This document shows, piece by piece, positions 1 through 7,219 of a stretch of DNA of 32,746 nucleotides. Origin of the DNA: JBKEAJ01 sp047972135 (GTDB taxonomy: Bacteria > Bacteroidota > Bacteroidia > Bacteroidales > Prolixibacteraceae); NCBI GenBank assembly GCA_047972135.1, contig JBKEAJ010000077.1, positions 1 through 32,746 on the forward strand. The letters run 5' to 3'. A program made the position numbers and the translations under genes. The stretch's first letter is position 1. The number at the start of each line of letters is the position of its first letter. The notes beneath the pieces were generated by a model. The model saw only the letters and a program-made list of their open reading frames with translations, was not told where the DNA came from and searched no databases.

Positions 1-1850
1 GTAATAATTTTAAGCTCCTCTAGTTCTGCCGACAATTGCTGAATATGAGACTTTATCTCATCGGGAGCAAGTTTCTCACCACCCGATGCCAATAAAAGTT
101 CCCTTTGTGTATCCACCTCTGTTGCACGTTCTTTTATCTGAATATCTAAGTCCAACAGTTCCTTTTTCAAAGTCGATATAGCTTCGGAAATACTAAGGCT
201 GTTAAGTTCTGCCTTTTCCAGTTCTTGCTTTTCCTGTATGCTCCTATCCATATTTGCCGTTAGTACTGCAAGCTCATCGTCCACATTCTCCACTGCCAGC
301 ACCTTAGGATGTTCTGCCGAACCACACAGAGGACACGCCTTACCGTCGTGAAGCTGATTGACAAAACCTCCCAACTCTCTATGAATTAAGAGACTACTTT
401 TTTCATCATTGAGCCTATCTATCTTCTCCGACAGCTTCAAAGTCATATCTTTCAACTCAGAGGGAATATCTTTGCCTGCAATATTGAACTTAGATACAAT
501 ATCCCGCAATTCAAGCTGTTTAGATGCCACAGCACCAAGCTGCTCTCTTTCCTTATCTTTGATTTTTTGCAAGTCTGTATTTAAGCTAAGGAATTTATTG
601 ACAGCTAGTTCTCTTTCTTTCAGCTTGAAATACTCTTCCTGTTTTTTTGTAAAAATCTTATTTTTATCCTTTTGCTCTTTCAGCTTTTCCTCAAGTATAT
701 TTTTGTTTCTTTTTGTTTCTTCAATTGTCTCTCTTCCTTTTTCTCGGCGTTGCTTTAGCTTTGCTATTTTGTCGGATGATTCCTGCATCTGCACTAGCAT
801 TCTGTACTCCTCCGCCTGCTTAGTGAGTGTCGGAATATTTTCCTTCTGCCGCTCCACCTCGGCAAAAGCTTGTTTTTTTATTCCTAATGTTTTATGCTTA
901 TCCTCTAGCGATTTATCAATACCGGAAAGCCTTTGATTTTTCTCGTCAATACTATTTTTTTTATGCTTACAAAAATCCAAATCGCTTTTGAAAAGACGTG
1001 TATAAAGATTAAAATTTTTCAAGCTCAGCTCAAGCTGCTCTATATGGGGCTTTTGGAGTGCCAGTTTCTCAAACTCTTGCTGAGTCGACTTTAGCTTGTC
1101 GGACAACTCTTTAATCAATTTCTGTTCCTCATACTCTTGCTTCTTCTTCTTTTGTTTATCTACAAGAATGCTGAGTTCAGCTTGTTTCGCAGTAATTTCT
1201 TTTTCAAATTGCGACACCACATCTTCGGTATATTCTTCCAGCTGCTGCAAACTACCTTGTGCAGCCTGCAGTTTTGCTTCGTTGGCTGAGTCTATTGCGG
1301 CAGTCTTGGAACTTAAATCAAATTTTCCGAGATTAAAAATTTCTTTCAGCATTTCCGTCCGGTCTTTACTGCCCAATTGCAGAAATTCCTGAAACTTCCC
1401 TTGCGGAATTATAATAGTTCTGCGAAAATTAATGTACGACAAGCCGACAATCTGTTCCACATCACGCTCAAAATTCTCAATAGCTTCCCACTCTTTGTTT
1501 ATCTTCTGATATGCAGTTTTTGTAAATGGTTTTACATCTCCAAACTGCTTGCTATTTCTTTTCCCCTTAACAAGCACCCGATATTCAATATCCTCAAAAT
1601 TCCTGAACTCAAAGTCGATGAGCAGTTCGTTGGATTTAAGGTTCAGCATATTGTAGTTGCGCCCTGCTCTGTTCATCCTATCCACCTCGCCGTACAAAGC
1701 ATAGGATATAGCCTCCAGAATTGTAGACTTCCCCGAGCCGACACTACCAAAAACCCCGAAAATGTTAGCATCTACCAACTTTCCAAAATCAATCATCTGC
1801 TCCTCCTGATAGGAGTATAAGCCCTTTATTTTCAGTCGTATTGGTATCAT
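1..1850 (-). CDS. sbcC: Exonuclease SbcCD ATPase subunit SbcC (partial, C-terminus off the left edge)
   Basis: SMC/Rad50-like ATPase that with SbcD forms a nuclease opening hairpins and double-strand ends. Reading the minus strand from an ATG at 1850 gives MIPIRLKIKGLYSYQ, then a Walker A motif GSVGSGKST at about residues 35-43, long charged coiled-coil sequence, and a zinc-hook CPLC near 318-345. The coiled coil then continues without a stop to position 1, so the second coil and the Walker B/signature half lie outside the window. The ATG overlaps the sbcD stop codon by 4 bp (ATGA), so the two are translationally coupled. The zinc-hook position and the paired SbcD make SbcC far more likely than another SMC-like protein. 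Confidence 0.93.
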   Translation of the reverse strand, partial: MIPIRLKIKGLYSYQEEQMIDFGKLVDANIFGVFGSVGSGKSTILEAISYALYGEVDRMNRAGRNYNMLNLKSNELLIDFEFRNFEDIEYRVLVKGKRNSKQFGDVKPFTKTAYQKINKEWEAIENFERDVEQIVGLSYINFRRTIIIPQGKFQEFLQLGSKDRTEMLKEIFNLGKFDLSSKTAAIDSANEAKLQAAQGSLQQLEEYTEDVVSQFEKEITAKQAELSILVDKQKKKKQEYEEQKLIKELSDKLKSTQQEFEKLALQKPHIEQLELSLKNFNLYTRLFKSDLDFCKHKKNSIDEKNQRLSGIDKSLEDKHKTLGIKKQAFAEVERQKENIPTLTKQAEEYRMLVQMQESSDKIAKLKQRREKGRETIEETKRNKNILEEKLKEQKDKNKIFTKKQEEYFKLKERELAVNKFLSLNTDLQKIKDKEREQLGAVASKQLELRDIVSKFNIAGKDIPSELKDMTLKLSEKIDRLNDEKSSLLIHRELGGFVNQLHDGKACPLCGSAEHPKVLAVENVDDELAVLTANMDRSIQEKQELEKAELNSLSISEAISTLKKELLDLDIQIKERATEVDTQRELLLASGGEKLAPDEIKSHIQQLSAELEELKII

Positions 1851-3067
1851 TCTTCTGCTGCTAGTATTTCTTTAAATAAATTCATCTGTTCCTCCGACGG
1901 CTCTGTTCCTCCGTTCTTAGATTTAAAAAACTGAGTAAAAAGAGCCTCCATTGAGTCGGACAAGTCGAGAGTCGGCTCATCTTTCGACAGTTCGTTTTCG
2001 CCTGTTACTAAGGGAATTACACCCACAACACCATCATGACTTTTCTCGATAGAGCGTCGTTCTTCGGCTGTCAAAAAAGTATCGGTTTTAATGGTGAGTT
2101 CCACTAATGTGTCCTGATTTGCCTCAAGCCACTCCACAGCCTGCGCAGAACTCTCAAAGGTCTTACGCATCAGCCTCTTTCCCGAGCTCAGCTTAATGGG
2201 GCTTATCTTTGGACTTGCATTTGGTTCAATATAGATAATATCTACAAACTTATCCTGATTTGCTTCGGCAAAACTATATGCCAAAGGGCTTCCGCTGTAC
2301 ACTATCTTGCTGTCCGAATCTTTTACATATTGATGGCGATGCAGGTGTCCCAATGCAAAATACTGTATTTGCGGTGGAATATTGTCGCTCAGTATGGCTT
2401 GCGCTCCGCCGATATACAAAATTGGTTTCTCCTCGTCGGGTTCTTGAATTTCATCGTCGGAGTTGTTTACCACAAGCAGGTGGGACACGAGGACATTCAC
2501 TCCACGATTGTCGCAATATTGTTCTGCCAAGTCCTGCCAATGCCCTGCTAATAAGTTTTGTAACTCTTGCTCTCTATCTTCCTCACCAAAGCATGTTCGC
2601 AGTCGAGCCTCGTTGGCATAGGGTGTATGTATAATGCGGAGCGGATAATCGTATTTCGGGTGTTTTATTTCGACAAAACCCTTTTCGGACTTAAGGAGCT
2701 TAATGCCACCTTCCGTTTCAAAATTGCCAACTGTATCCTGTGGTAATCCTATCAGCAAAATACCACATTGCAGTGCAAGAGGGTCGGCAGACTTTACAAG
2801 AGCTGCCGAGTCGTGGTTGCCCGCAATCGCACACACCAATCTTTTTCCTGAGTTTGAAAGCCTATATAAGGTTTTGTACAGCAGCTCTATGGACTCAACC
2901 GAAGGGGTAAAATTGTCGAACACATCGCCTGCCACAAGCACCGCATCAACATCATGTTCGTCGGCGATACGGCAAATCTCGTCGAGTACTTCTCTTTGCT
3001 CGGGCAAACGGGAGAAGTTCTCCAATCTCTTGCCGATATGCCAATCGGAGGTATGTAATATCTTCAT
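1847..3067 (-). CDS. sbcD: Exonuclease SbcCD nuclease subunit SbcD
   Basis: Mre11-type calcineurin-like metallophosphoesterase, the nuclease partner of SbcC in DNA repair. From the N-terminus the metal-binding motifs are in order: SDWHIGKRLE (phosphodiesterase motif I), GDVFDN (II), GNHDS (III), VSHLLV and GHLHRHQ (the last two His motifs). About 406 residues, normal for SbcD. I chose the ATG at 3067 (MKILHTSDWH) rather than the in-frame ATG six codons upstream, because family members start just before the first beta strand. The upstream codons also lie in a leader shared almost word for word with accC (see the repeat at 3082-3240). The stop overlaps the sbcC start. Confidence 0.94.
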   Translation of the reverse strand: MKILHTSDWHIGKRLENFSRLPEQREVLDEICRIADEHDVDAVLVAGDVFDNFTPSVESIELLYKTLYRLSNSGKRLVCAIAGNHDSAALVKSADPLALQCGILLIGLPQDTVGNFETEGGIKLLKSEKGFVEIKHPKYDYPLRIIHTPYANEARLRTCFGEEDREQELQNLLAGHWQDLAEQYCDNRGVNVLVSHLLVVNNSDDEIQEPDEEKPILYIGGAQAILSDNIPPQIQYFALGHLHRHQYVKDSDSKIVYSGSPLAYSFAEANQDKFVDIIYIEPNASPKISPIKLSSGKRLMRKTFESSAQAVEWLEANQDTLVELTIKTDTFLTAEERRSIEKSHDGVVGVIPLVTGENELSKDEPTLDLSDSMEALFTQFFKSKNGGTEPSEEQMNLFKEILAAEE

Positions 3068-3081
3068 CTGTTTAAAATTTT

Positions 3082-3240
3082 GCACTAAGCAGTAGGCTTT
3101 ATGCTTTTGCTGTTTTTAATCATCCTTCATTGCAAGTGTTCTTTGTTGCAAGAGATTGCTTCGTCGCAAGCTCCTCGCAATGACGTTCGTTTATTTGGCA
3201 TTTCATTAATCATTTATAATTCACCATTAACAATTAAAAA
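3082..3240 (-). repeat. Composite intergenic repeat upstream of sbcD (heptamers plus partial REP-like palindrome)
   Basis: Contains GC-phased heptamers at 3082-3111 (GCACTAA GCAGTAG GCTTTAT GC), then a shortened copy of the 77-bp inverted-repeat element at about 3125-3185. The CTCGCAATGACG end is intact and the other end is degraded to cattgcaag. Past it lies an AT-rich arm (3205-3240) that also follows the element at 13600-13625. This 200-bp space between sbcD and the barrel remnant holds no gene. Confidence 0.8.
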
Positions 3241-3271
3241 AGGCTCGTTTCATCTGTTTATATTTTGTTTT

Positions 3272-3720
3272 TTAATTGTCAGCTATTACGTTGCTGAACG
3301 TTCTATCTAGCCCTACTACATACTGAGAGTATTGGTCATCTACAGGAATATCTTGAGGGATAAATAAGCTCCCCTCTCCTTTGAAAATATGTTTACCCAA
3401 TGCCAAAGAGAAATCTCCCGAAATTACTTGATGCCGGTAGTATTTTTGTTCGATATTTATTCCAACCGTGTTTGCGATGTTGTCGATAGTTCCGACTGAT
3501 TGGATTAATTGTGGTATATGATTATAGCCATTGAAGTATGCAAGTGAAAAATCTAGCTTGTTGAACCGTTGAAACAACCTAAGGGCAAATTGACTACTGC
3601 TAAGTTTAGCAGCAGGTTCTGACACGTTAATATTATATATAGCATCGTAATCTGCCCCTTGAATATTTACAGTCAATTCTGTTTCTGCTTTCCAAGCAAC
3701 TAATCCCTAAACGAGGGAAG
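3272..3720 (-). pseudogene. Remnant of an outer-membrane beta-barrel protein gene
   Basis: Open frame of 134 codons from an internal Met, ending ..GLDRTFSNVIADN. The alternating polar/aromatic sequence (FALRLFQRFNKLDFSLAYF; GEGSLFIPQDIP; QYSQYVVGLDRTF) resembles the middle of a Bacteroidetes outer-membrane barrel protein. The same frame extends upstream of the Met as GLVAWKAETELTVN until a TAG near 3703-3705, which suggests the true N-terminal part is missing and the Met is not a real start. There is no signal peptide. The C-terminus also stops abruptly, without the usual aromatic last strand. I read it as a fragment left by deletion; an independent small gene is less likely. The exact family is not resolved. 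Confidence 0.6.
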
Positions 3721-3768
3721 CTAAAATCGCAAAACACACTTATTCAACGGCATACTGCTTGTTCCGCC

Positions 3769-4395
3769 CTATTTTGTTCCAAAAATTTTATCACCTGCAT
3801 CACCAAGTCCGGGAAGTATATAACCTTTATCGTTCAGCCTTTCGTCAACGGCAGCCACATATATTTCCACATCGGGATGAGCCTCCTCTACCCTTTTCAG
3901 TCCTTCGGGGGCAGCCACAAGGAAAAGCCCCTTAATCTTCTCACATCCAGCACGTTTCAAGGTATCTATTGTTGCAACAAGAGTACCCCCCGTTGCCAAC
4001 ATTGGATCAATGATAAGAGCAACTCTTTTAGTCATATCACTGGCAAGTTTTGCATAATACTCAACGGGCTGCAAGGTTTCCTCGTTTCTGTAATAACCCA
4101 CCACCGACACCTTTGCCGAGGGCACTAAATCCAACACTCCTGACATCATGCCTAATCCTGCACGCAAAATCGGCACAATTGTTACTTTCTTACCTTTTAT
4201 TTGGTCTACCTCCACAGGCCCTGCCCAACCGTCGATATTGATTTTTTCCAAGGGCAAATCCTCAAGGGCCTCATACGTCAGTAAGGACGCTATCTCTGAT
4301 GACAAATGCCTAAATTCTTTAGTTGAAATATCGGCTTGCCTTAATAATCCGACTTTATGCTTGATAAGTGGATGGCTTGCTACGAATAATGACAT
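3769..4395 (-). CDS. upp: Uracil phosphoribosyltransferase
   Basis: Pyrimidine salvage: uracil + PRPP to UMP + diphosphate, cytosolic. 208 residues, the usual length. It carries VPILRAGLGM in the first third, the PRPP-binding loop IIDPMLATGGTL at about residues 128-139, and the uracil-binding C-terminal stretch DERLNDKGYILPGLGDAGD. It diverges from the DHOD-like gene at 4567, with a candidate promoter at 4420-4451. Nothing odd in the sequence. Confidence 0.97.
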   Translation of the reverse strand: MSLFVASHPLIKHKVGLLRQADISTKEFRHLSSEIASLLTYEALEDLPLEKINIDGWAGPVEVDQIKGKKVTIVPILRAGLGMMSGVLDLVPSAKVSVVGYYRNEETLQPVEYYAKLASDMTKRVALIIDPMLATGGTLVATIDTLKRAGCEKIKGLFLVAAPEGLKRVEEAHPDVEIYVAAVDERLNDKGYILPGLGDAGDKIFGTK

Positions 4396-4419
4396 GTTAT
4401 TGTGCTTTAAAATTACCTA

Positions 4420-4451
4420 CAAATATTGCAAATAAATCGCTAGGCACAAAA
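4420..4451 (-). promoter_or_regulatory. Candidate Bacteroidetes-type promoter of upp
   Basis: On the minus strand: TTTTG (4447-4451), 19 bp spacer, AATATTTG (4420-4427; 7 of 8 fit to TAnnTTTG), about 25 bp before the upp ATG. Confidence 0.5.
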
Positions 4452-4517
4452 TGATTTTTTGTTGTTAGTTCTTAGCCACTAGTAACTAGCTTTTTGGACA
4501 AGTAAATTTTTATCATC

Positions 4518-4550
4518 TTTTGCACCGCATCAATTAAACATCTATATTTG
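4518..4550 (+). promoter_or_regulatory. Bacteroidetes-type promoter of the DHOD-like gene
   Basis: TTTTG (4518-4522), 20-bp spacer, TATATTTG (4543-4550, perfect TAnnTTTG), 16 bp before the ATG at 4567. Both boxes and their spacing fit the phylum's -33/-7 sigma-ABfr promoter. Confidence 0.65.
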
Positions 4551-4566
4551 CTCAAAATAGATTACA

Positions 4567-5559
4567 ATGGCAGATTTAAGCACAAGTTATTTAGGACTAA
4601 AACTCAAGAACCCCATAGTATTGGCGAGTTCGGGAAAGACAGCATCGGTTGATAAAATAAAAGAAGCCGAGCATGCAGGAGCTGGAGCAGTAGTGATGAA
4701 ATCAGTGTTTGAGGAACAGCTTGTCAACGAGATACATCACGGATTACGCCACGACGGAGAAAACCCCTATATCACTGAGGCTTATGACTATATGTCTGAA
4801 TACCTGCGCAATAACTACATAGGCAAACACTTAGATATGCTCAGACAAGCGAAAGCCGAATGTAAGGATTTACCTATAATTGCAAGTGTATGTGCTGTAA
4901 ATGCTTCGGAATGGACTAAAATGGCAAAAGAATTCGAAAAAGCAGGTGCAGATGCAGTTGAAATAAATATTTTTAACGTAGCAACGACCAAAGGTACCAG
5001 TTCAGAGACTATTGAAGAGGGCTACTTGGATATAATCAGAAAATTAAAAAAGGAAGTGTCCATCCCCATATCCGTAAAGATTGGCAACTACTTTACAAAT
5101 CTTGTAAGGTTCTCTGACCAGCTGTATGCCAATGGAGCTAAGGGAGTAGTGATGTTCAACAGATTCTTTGAGCCAGAAATAGACCTTAAGCATCTAACAC
5201 TTACCTCATCGACAGTATTCAGCAACCAAGCAGAGTTGCGCAAAACTCTACGATGGATTGCTATCAGTTCGGCAGCAGTGCCAAAGTTGGATTTTGCTGC
5301 ATCGACAGGCATTCACGATGGCGAGGATTTGATAAAAGCAATATTAACGGGTGCTAAAGTAGGACAGCTTTGCTCCGTGATTTACACCGACGGCTTGGAA
5401 GTGATACCCTCAATGCTCAGTAGGCTAGAGGAGTTTATGGATAAATGGTCCTTTGAGACGATAGAGGCATTTAGAGGACGGTTAAACTACTCGAACATCG
5501 AAAATCCTCGCATGTTTGAGCGCAGTCAGTTTATGCGTTTCTTTTCGGGGAAGGAGTAA
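4567..5559 (+). CDS. Dihydroorotate dehydrogenase-like protein (FMN TIM barrel)
   Basis: 330-residue flavoprotein of the class 1 dihydroorotate dehydrogenase fold. It opens DLSTSYLGLKLKNPIVLASSG, typical of the 'DHOD-like' group, and has ISVKIGNYFTN (FMN-phosphate strand and Lys) and GAKGVVMFNRFFEPEID, then a C-terminal barrel closure KVGQLCSVIYTDG. The substrate is uncertain. True PyrD has a catalytic Cys or Ser loop that I cannot place confidently here, and this paralogue usually coexists with a canonical pyrD, so I withhold the symbol. It sits back to back with upp, which loosely suggests a pyrimidine or redox role. The start follows a clear promoter. Confidence 0.85.
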   Translation: MADLSTSYLGLKLKNPIVLASSGKTASVDKIKEAEHAGAGAVVMKSVFEEQLVNEIHHGLRHDGENPYITEAYDYMSEYLRNNYIGKHLDMLRQAKAECKDLPIIASVCAVNASEWTKMAKEFEKAGADAVEINIFNVATTKGTSSETIEEGYLDIIRKLKKEVSIPISVKIGNYFTNLVRFSDQLYANGAKGVVMFNRFFEPEIDLKHLTLTSSTVFSNQAELRKTLRWIAISSAAVPKLDFAASTGIHDGEDLIKAILTGAKVGQLCSVIYTDGLEVIPSMLSRLEEFMDKWSFETIEAFRGRLNYSNIENPRMFERSQFMRFFSGKE

Positions 5560-5572
5560 GAAAAGTACTGAC

Positions 5573-5900
5573 AATGAAGACATAATTTGCTACAAAAACA
5601 CGCCAAAACCATACGAATATTTGGGATTGATTATACTTTTCTACTCGCAGGAGCACGAGTCAATTCATGCACACTGCAAGTCTCAAGGGAGAGAAAGCAA
5701 AGTCGAGCTAATATCTGAAAACGGAAACTTTGTTGAAGTTAAAATAACAAACGTTTCAGAAAAGAACCATTAGACTCTAAGAATTTAAGAAAATCAAAAC
5801 TCCAGTTGAGGCATACCGAGACGATATTGTTATAATATGGGTAGACATTTTCGAATATATAAAAGCAATAAAATCAGAACTTATAACAAAAAAACTATAA
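5573..5900 (+). pseudogene. Decayed DUF4160-family gene
   Basis: The frame YEYLGLIILFYSQEHESIHAH..RESKVELI..GNFVEVKITNVSEKNH matches the small DUF4160 family (GLIILFYS, EH-x-P/S-IH-x-H). That frame ends at a stop near 5773. The family's C-terminal half continues in another frame after about 5780 (EFKKIKTPVEAYRDD..IIWVDIF..) to a TAA at 5898-5900. A short PLDSK stretch in the third frame bridges them, so at least one or two frameshifts are present. No plausible ATG precedes the first half. It is followed 3 bp later by a DUF2442 gene, the usual partner of DUF4160 in predicted toxin-antitoxin-like pairs. Function of the intact pair is not established. Confidence 0.7.
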
Positions 5901-5903
5901 GTC

Positions 5904-6295
5904 ATGGTCGTATCAATTGAGAAAGCAGACTATAAAGGGGATTATATCATTAATTTTCAATTTTCCGATGGAGTAAAAAGGAGTATCGATTTTAGCAATT
6001 TTCTTCAAAAAGCTAAGAATCCAATGACACGAAAATATCTTGATAAAGATTTATTTAGTGCTTGTCCATAATGTCAAGAGTCTGAGATAGAAAGTTCAAG
6101 ATCAAGGCTTGCGAAACTTTGTGAATTAGGAGTTTACTTGTGTAAATGACTAATACGCAAAGTGAGCGTAACGCAGATATTGGACTTTATAGACGGACTC
6201 TATTTAAATCATTCACACTAGATTACGGCGACTTAGTTTGGAACAATTACGAAATGTGCTTTCCAATTTGGGATTTGCACGAAGGTAAAATATAA
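5904..6295 (+). pseudogene. DUF2442 gene interrupted by a 143-bp MITE
   Basis: ATG at 5904 gives MVVSIEKADYKGDYIINF..DGVKRSIDFSNFL..KNPMTRKYLDKDLF, then runs into the inserted element and stops. After the element the frame resumes with SFTLDYGDLVWNNYEMCFP and IWDLHEGKI to a TAA at 6293-6295. Removing the element plus one target copy (6058-6206) joins the two parts in frame as DLF-KSF and gives an 80-residue protein of normal DUF2442 length, with the family's hallmark DLVWN..MCFPIWDL ending. So this is a recently broken gene, not two small ones. Confidence 0.85.
6058..6200 (+). mobile_element. MITE-like non-autonomous element, copy 1
   Basis: 143 bp running GTGCTTGTCCATAATGTC ... GACTTTATAGACGGACTC, with imperfect terminal inverted repeats (about 12 of the outer 18 positions match). 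It is flanked by a 6-bp direct repeat TATTTA (6052-6057 and 6201-6206) that represents the target duplication inside DUF2442. It has no open frame of note. A second copy of exactly 143 bp lies inverted at 32192-32334 with about four differences and its own 6-bp duplication. Confidence 0.88.
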
Positions 6296-6304
6296 ATCGC
6301 ACTG

Positions 6305-6357
6305 TCTCTCAACCTACCTCCAGTTCTGCCCTCATGCCGTTTAGAAATATTTCTATC
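6305..6357. repeat. 53-bp direct repeat of the argD 3' end
   Basis: 6305-6357 matches 7216-7268 (the last codons and stop of argD plus 4 bp) at about 51 of 53 positions. Neither flank extends the match. The two copies bracket the DUF6364/PIN module at 6509-7174. The stretch between this repeat and 6508 holds nothing else recognisable apart from the promoter element at 6471. Confidence 0.85.
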
Positions 6358-6470
6358 AAGGTCTTGGAAGAATCAAATTTGTATTTAGCAGAAAGAAAAT
6401 CAGCACCATCCGTTAAAACTGAAAGTACGTACTATAAAAAAATAAAACACACGTGGTTTAGAATAATTCG

Positions 6471-6478
6471 TATCTTTG
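6471..6478 (+). promoter_or_regulatory. Candidate -7 box of the toxin-antitoxin pair
   Basis: TATCTTTG fits TAnnTTTG perfectly and lies 30 bp before the ATG at 6509. No good TTTG is visible 19-21 bp upstream. Confidence 0.45.
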
Positions 6479-6508
6479 CAAAAGATGAATTGAAAAATCA
6501 TTAGAACA

Positions 6509-6760
6509 ATGAATACAAAATTGACATTAACAATAGAACGCGAAATAATAGAACGAGCAAAAATCTATGCAAAGGATAAGAATCGCAGCTTGTCAGACAT
6601 TATTGAAAATTACTTGAAAATTCTTACTGAAAACGGGCAGAAAGATAAAGAGCAAAGATTAAATCCAATCGTAGAGTCATTAAAAGGTTCTTTTAAAATG
6701 CCTAAGGATATGAATTATAAAGAGGAGCTGAGAAAGCGTTTAGAAAAAAAGCACTTGTAA
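6509..6760 (+). CDS. DUF6364-type antitoxin
   Basis: 83 residues. An N-terminal ribbon-helix-helix-like start (MNTKLTLTIEREIIERAKIY, then SLSDIIENYLKIL) is followed by a charged, probably flexible C-terminal tail ending EELRKRLEKKHL, which would wrap the toxin. This layout is that of the DUF6364 antitoxins paired with PIN toxins in Bacteroidetes. By analogy it should bind its own promoter as a dimer and block the RNase. The stop codon is immediately followed by the toxin ATG (no spacer), which fits a co-translated pair. Confidence 0.8.
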   Translation: MNTKLTLTIEREIIERAKIYAKDKNRSLSDIIENYLKILTENGQKDKEQRLNPIVESLKGSFKMPKDMNYKEELRKRLEKKHL

Positions 6761-7174
6761 ATGGACAAAGTTTTAATAGACACAGACGTAATAATGGACT
6801 TATTTTTCGACCGAAAGCCATATGCAGAGTTTTCAAGCAAACTGATTAATCTTTGTGCAGAAAATCGAGTTCAAGGATATACAACGCCTGTAATCATATC
6901 AAACGTTTATTACTTACTCCGTAAGACAGCAAAGCACAATATCATCGTGGAAAAAATAAAACAACTTTTGAGCATAATCGAAATTTTGAAAATGGATAAA
7001 AATGTGGTTATGAATGCCTTAAATTCGGAATTTAAAGATTTTGAAGACGCTTTGCAGAATTTTTCCGCAATTGAGAATGGAGATATTAAAATCATCCTAA
7101 CTAGAAATTTAAAAGATTTCAAAAAAAGTAAACTAGCGATATTAACACCTGAGATCTATTTAAAAGGGCTTTAG
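6761..7174 (+). CDS. PIN-domain toxin (VapC-like RNase)
   Basis: 137 residues. The N-terminal DTDVIMDLFFDRKPY carries the first catalytic Asp. NVYYLLRK in the middle, DFEDALQ at about 92-98 and the C-terminal TRNLKDFKKSKLAILTPEIYL complete the acidic pocket of a Mg-dependent PIN RNase. Such toxins cut RNA (often tRNA) and are neutralised by the upstream gene product, here starting directly before it. The module sits between two copies of the argD 3' end, implying recent arrival or duplication. It looks intact. Confidence 0.85.
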   Translation: MDKVLIDTDVIMDLFFDRKPYAEFSSKLINLCAENRVQGYTTPVIISNVYYLLRKTAKHNIIVEKIKQLLSIIEILKMDKNVVMNALNSEFKDFEDALQNFSAIENGDIKIILTRNLKDFKKSKLAILTPEIYLKGL

Positions 7175-7177
7175 CCC
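7162..7177 (-). terminator. Possible intrinsic terminator of the arg minus-strand operon
   Basis: On the minus strand GGGCT-AA-AGCCC is followed by TTTT, about 43 bp after the argD stop. The stem is only 5 bp and overlaps the end of the PIN gene. Confidence 0.35.
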
Positions 7178-7219
7178 AAAGGTTTCATTCGCCCTAATTT
7201 CTTTTTTTGTTAAGCTCTC

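Noticed and set aside
409..1820. Three plus-strand open frames of 98-175 codons
   Set aside because: Antisense shadows of sbcC, which reads through on the minus strand with Walker A and zinc-hook motifs. Their Ser/Cys-rich composition is typical of a reversed coiled-coil gene.
5516..5560. Plus-strand ATG at 5516 as start of the DUF4160 gene
   Set aside because: It lies inside the DHOD-like gene in another frame, and the residues there (MSAVSLCVSFRGRSKK) do not resemble DUF4160.
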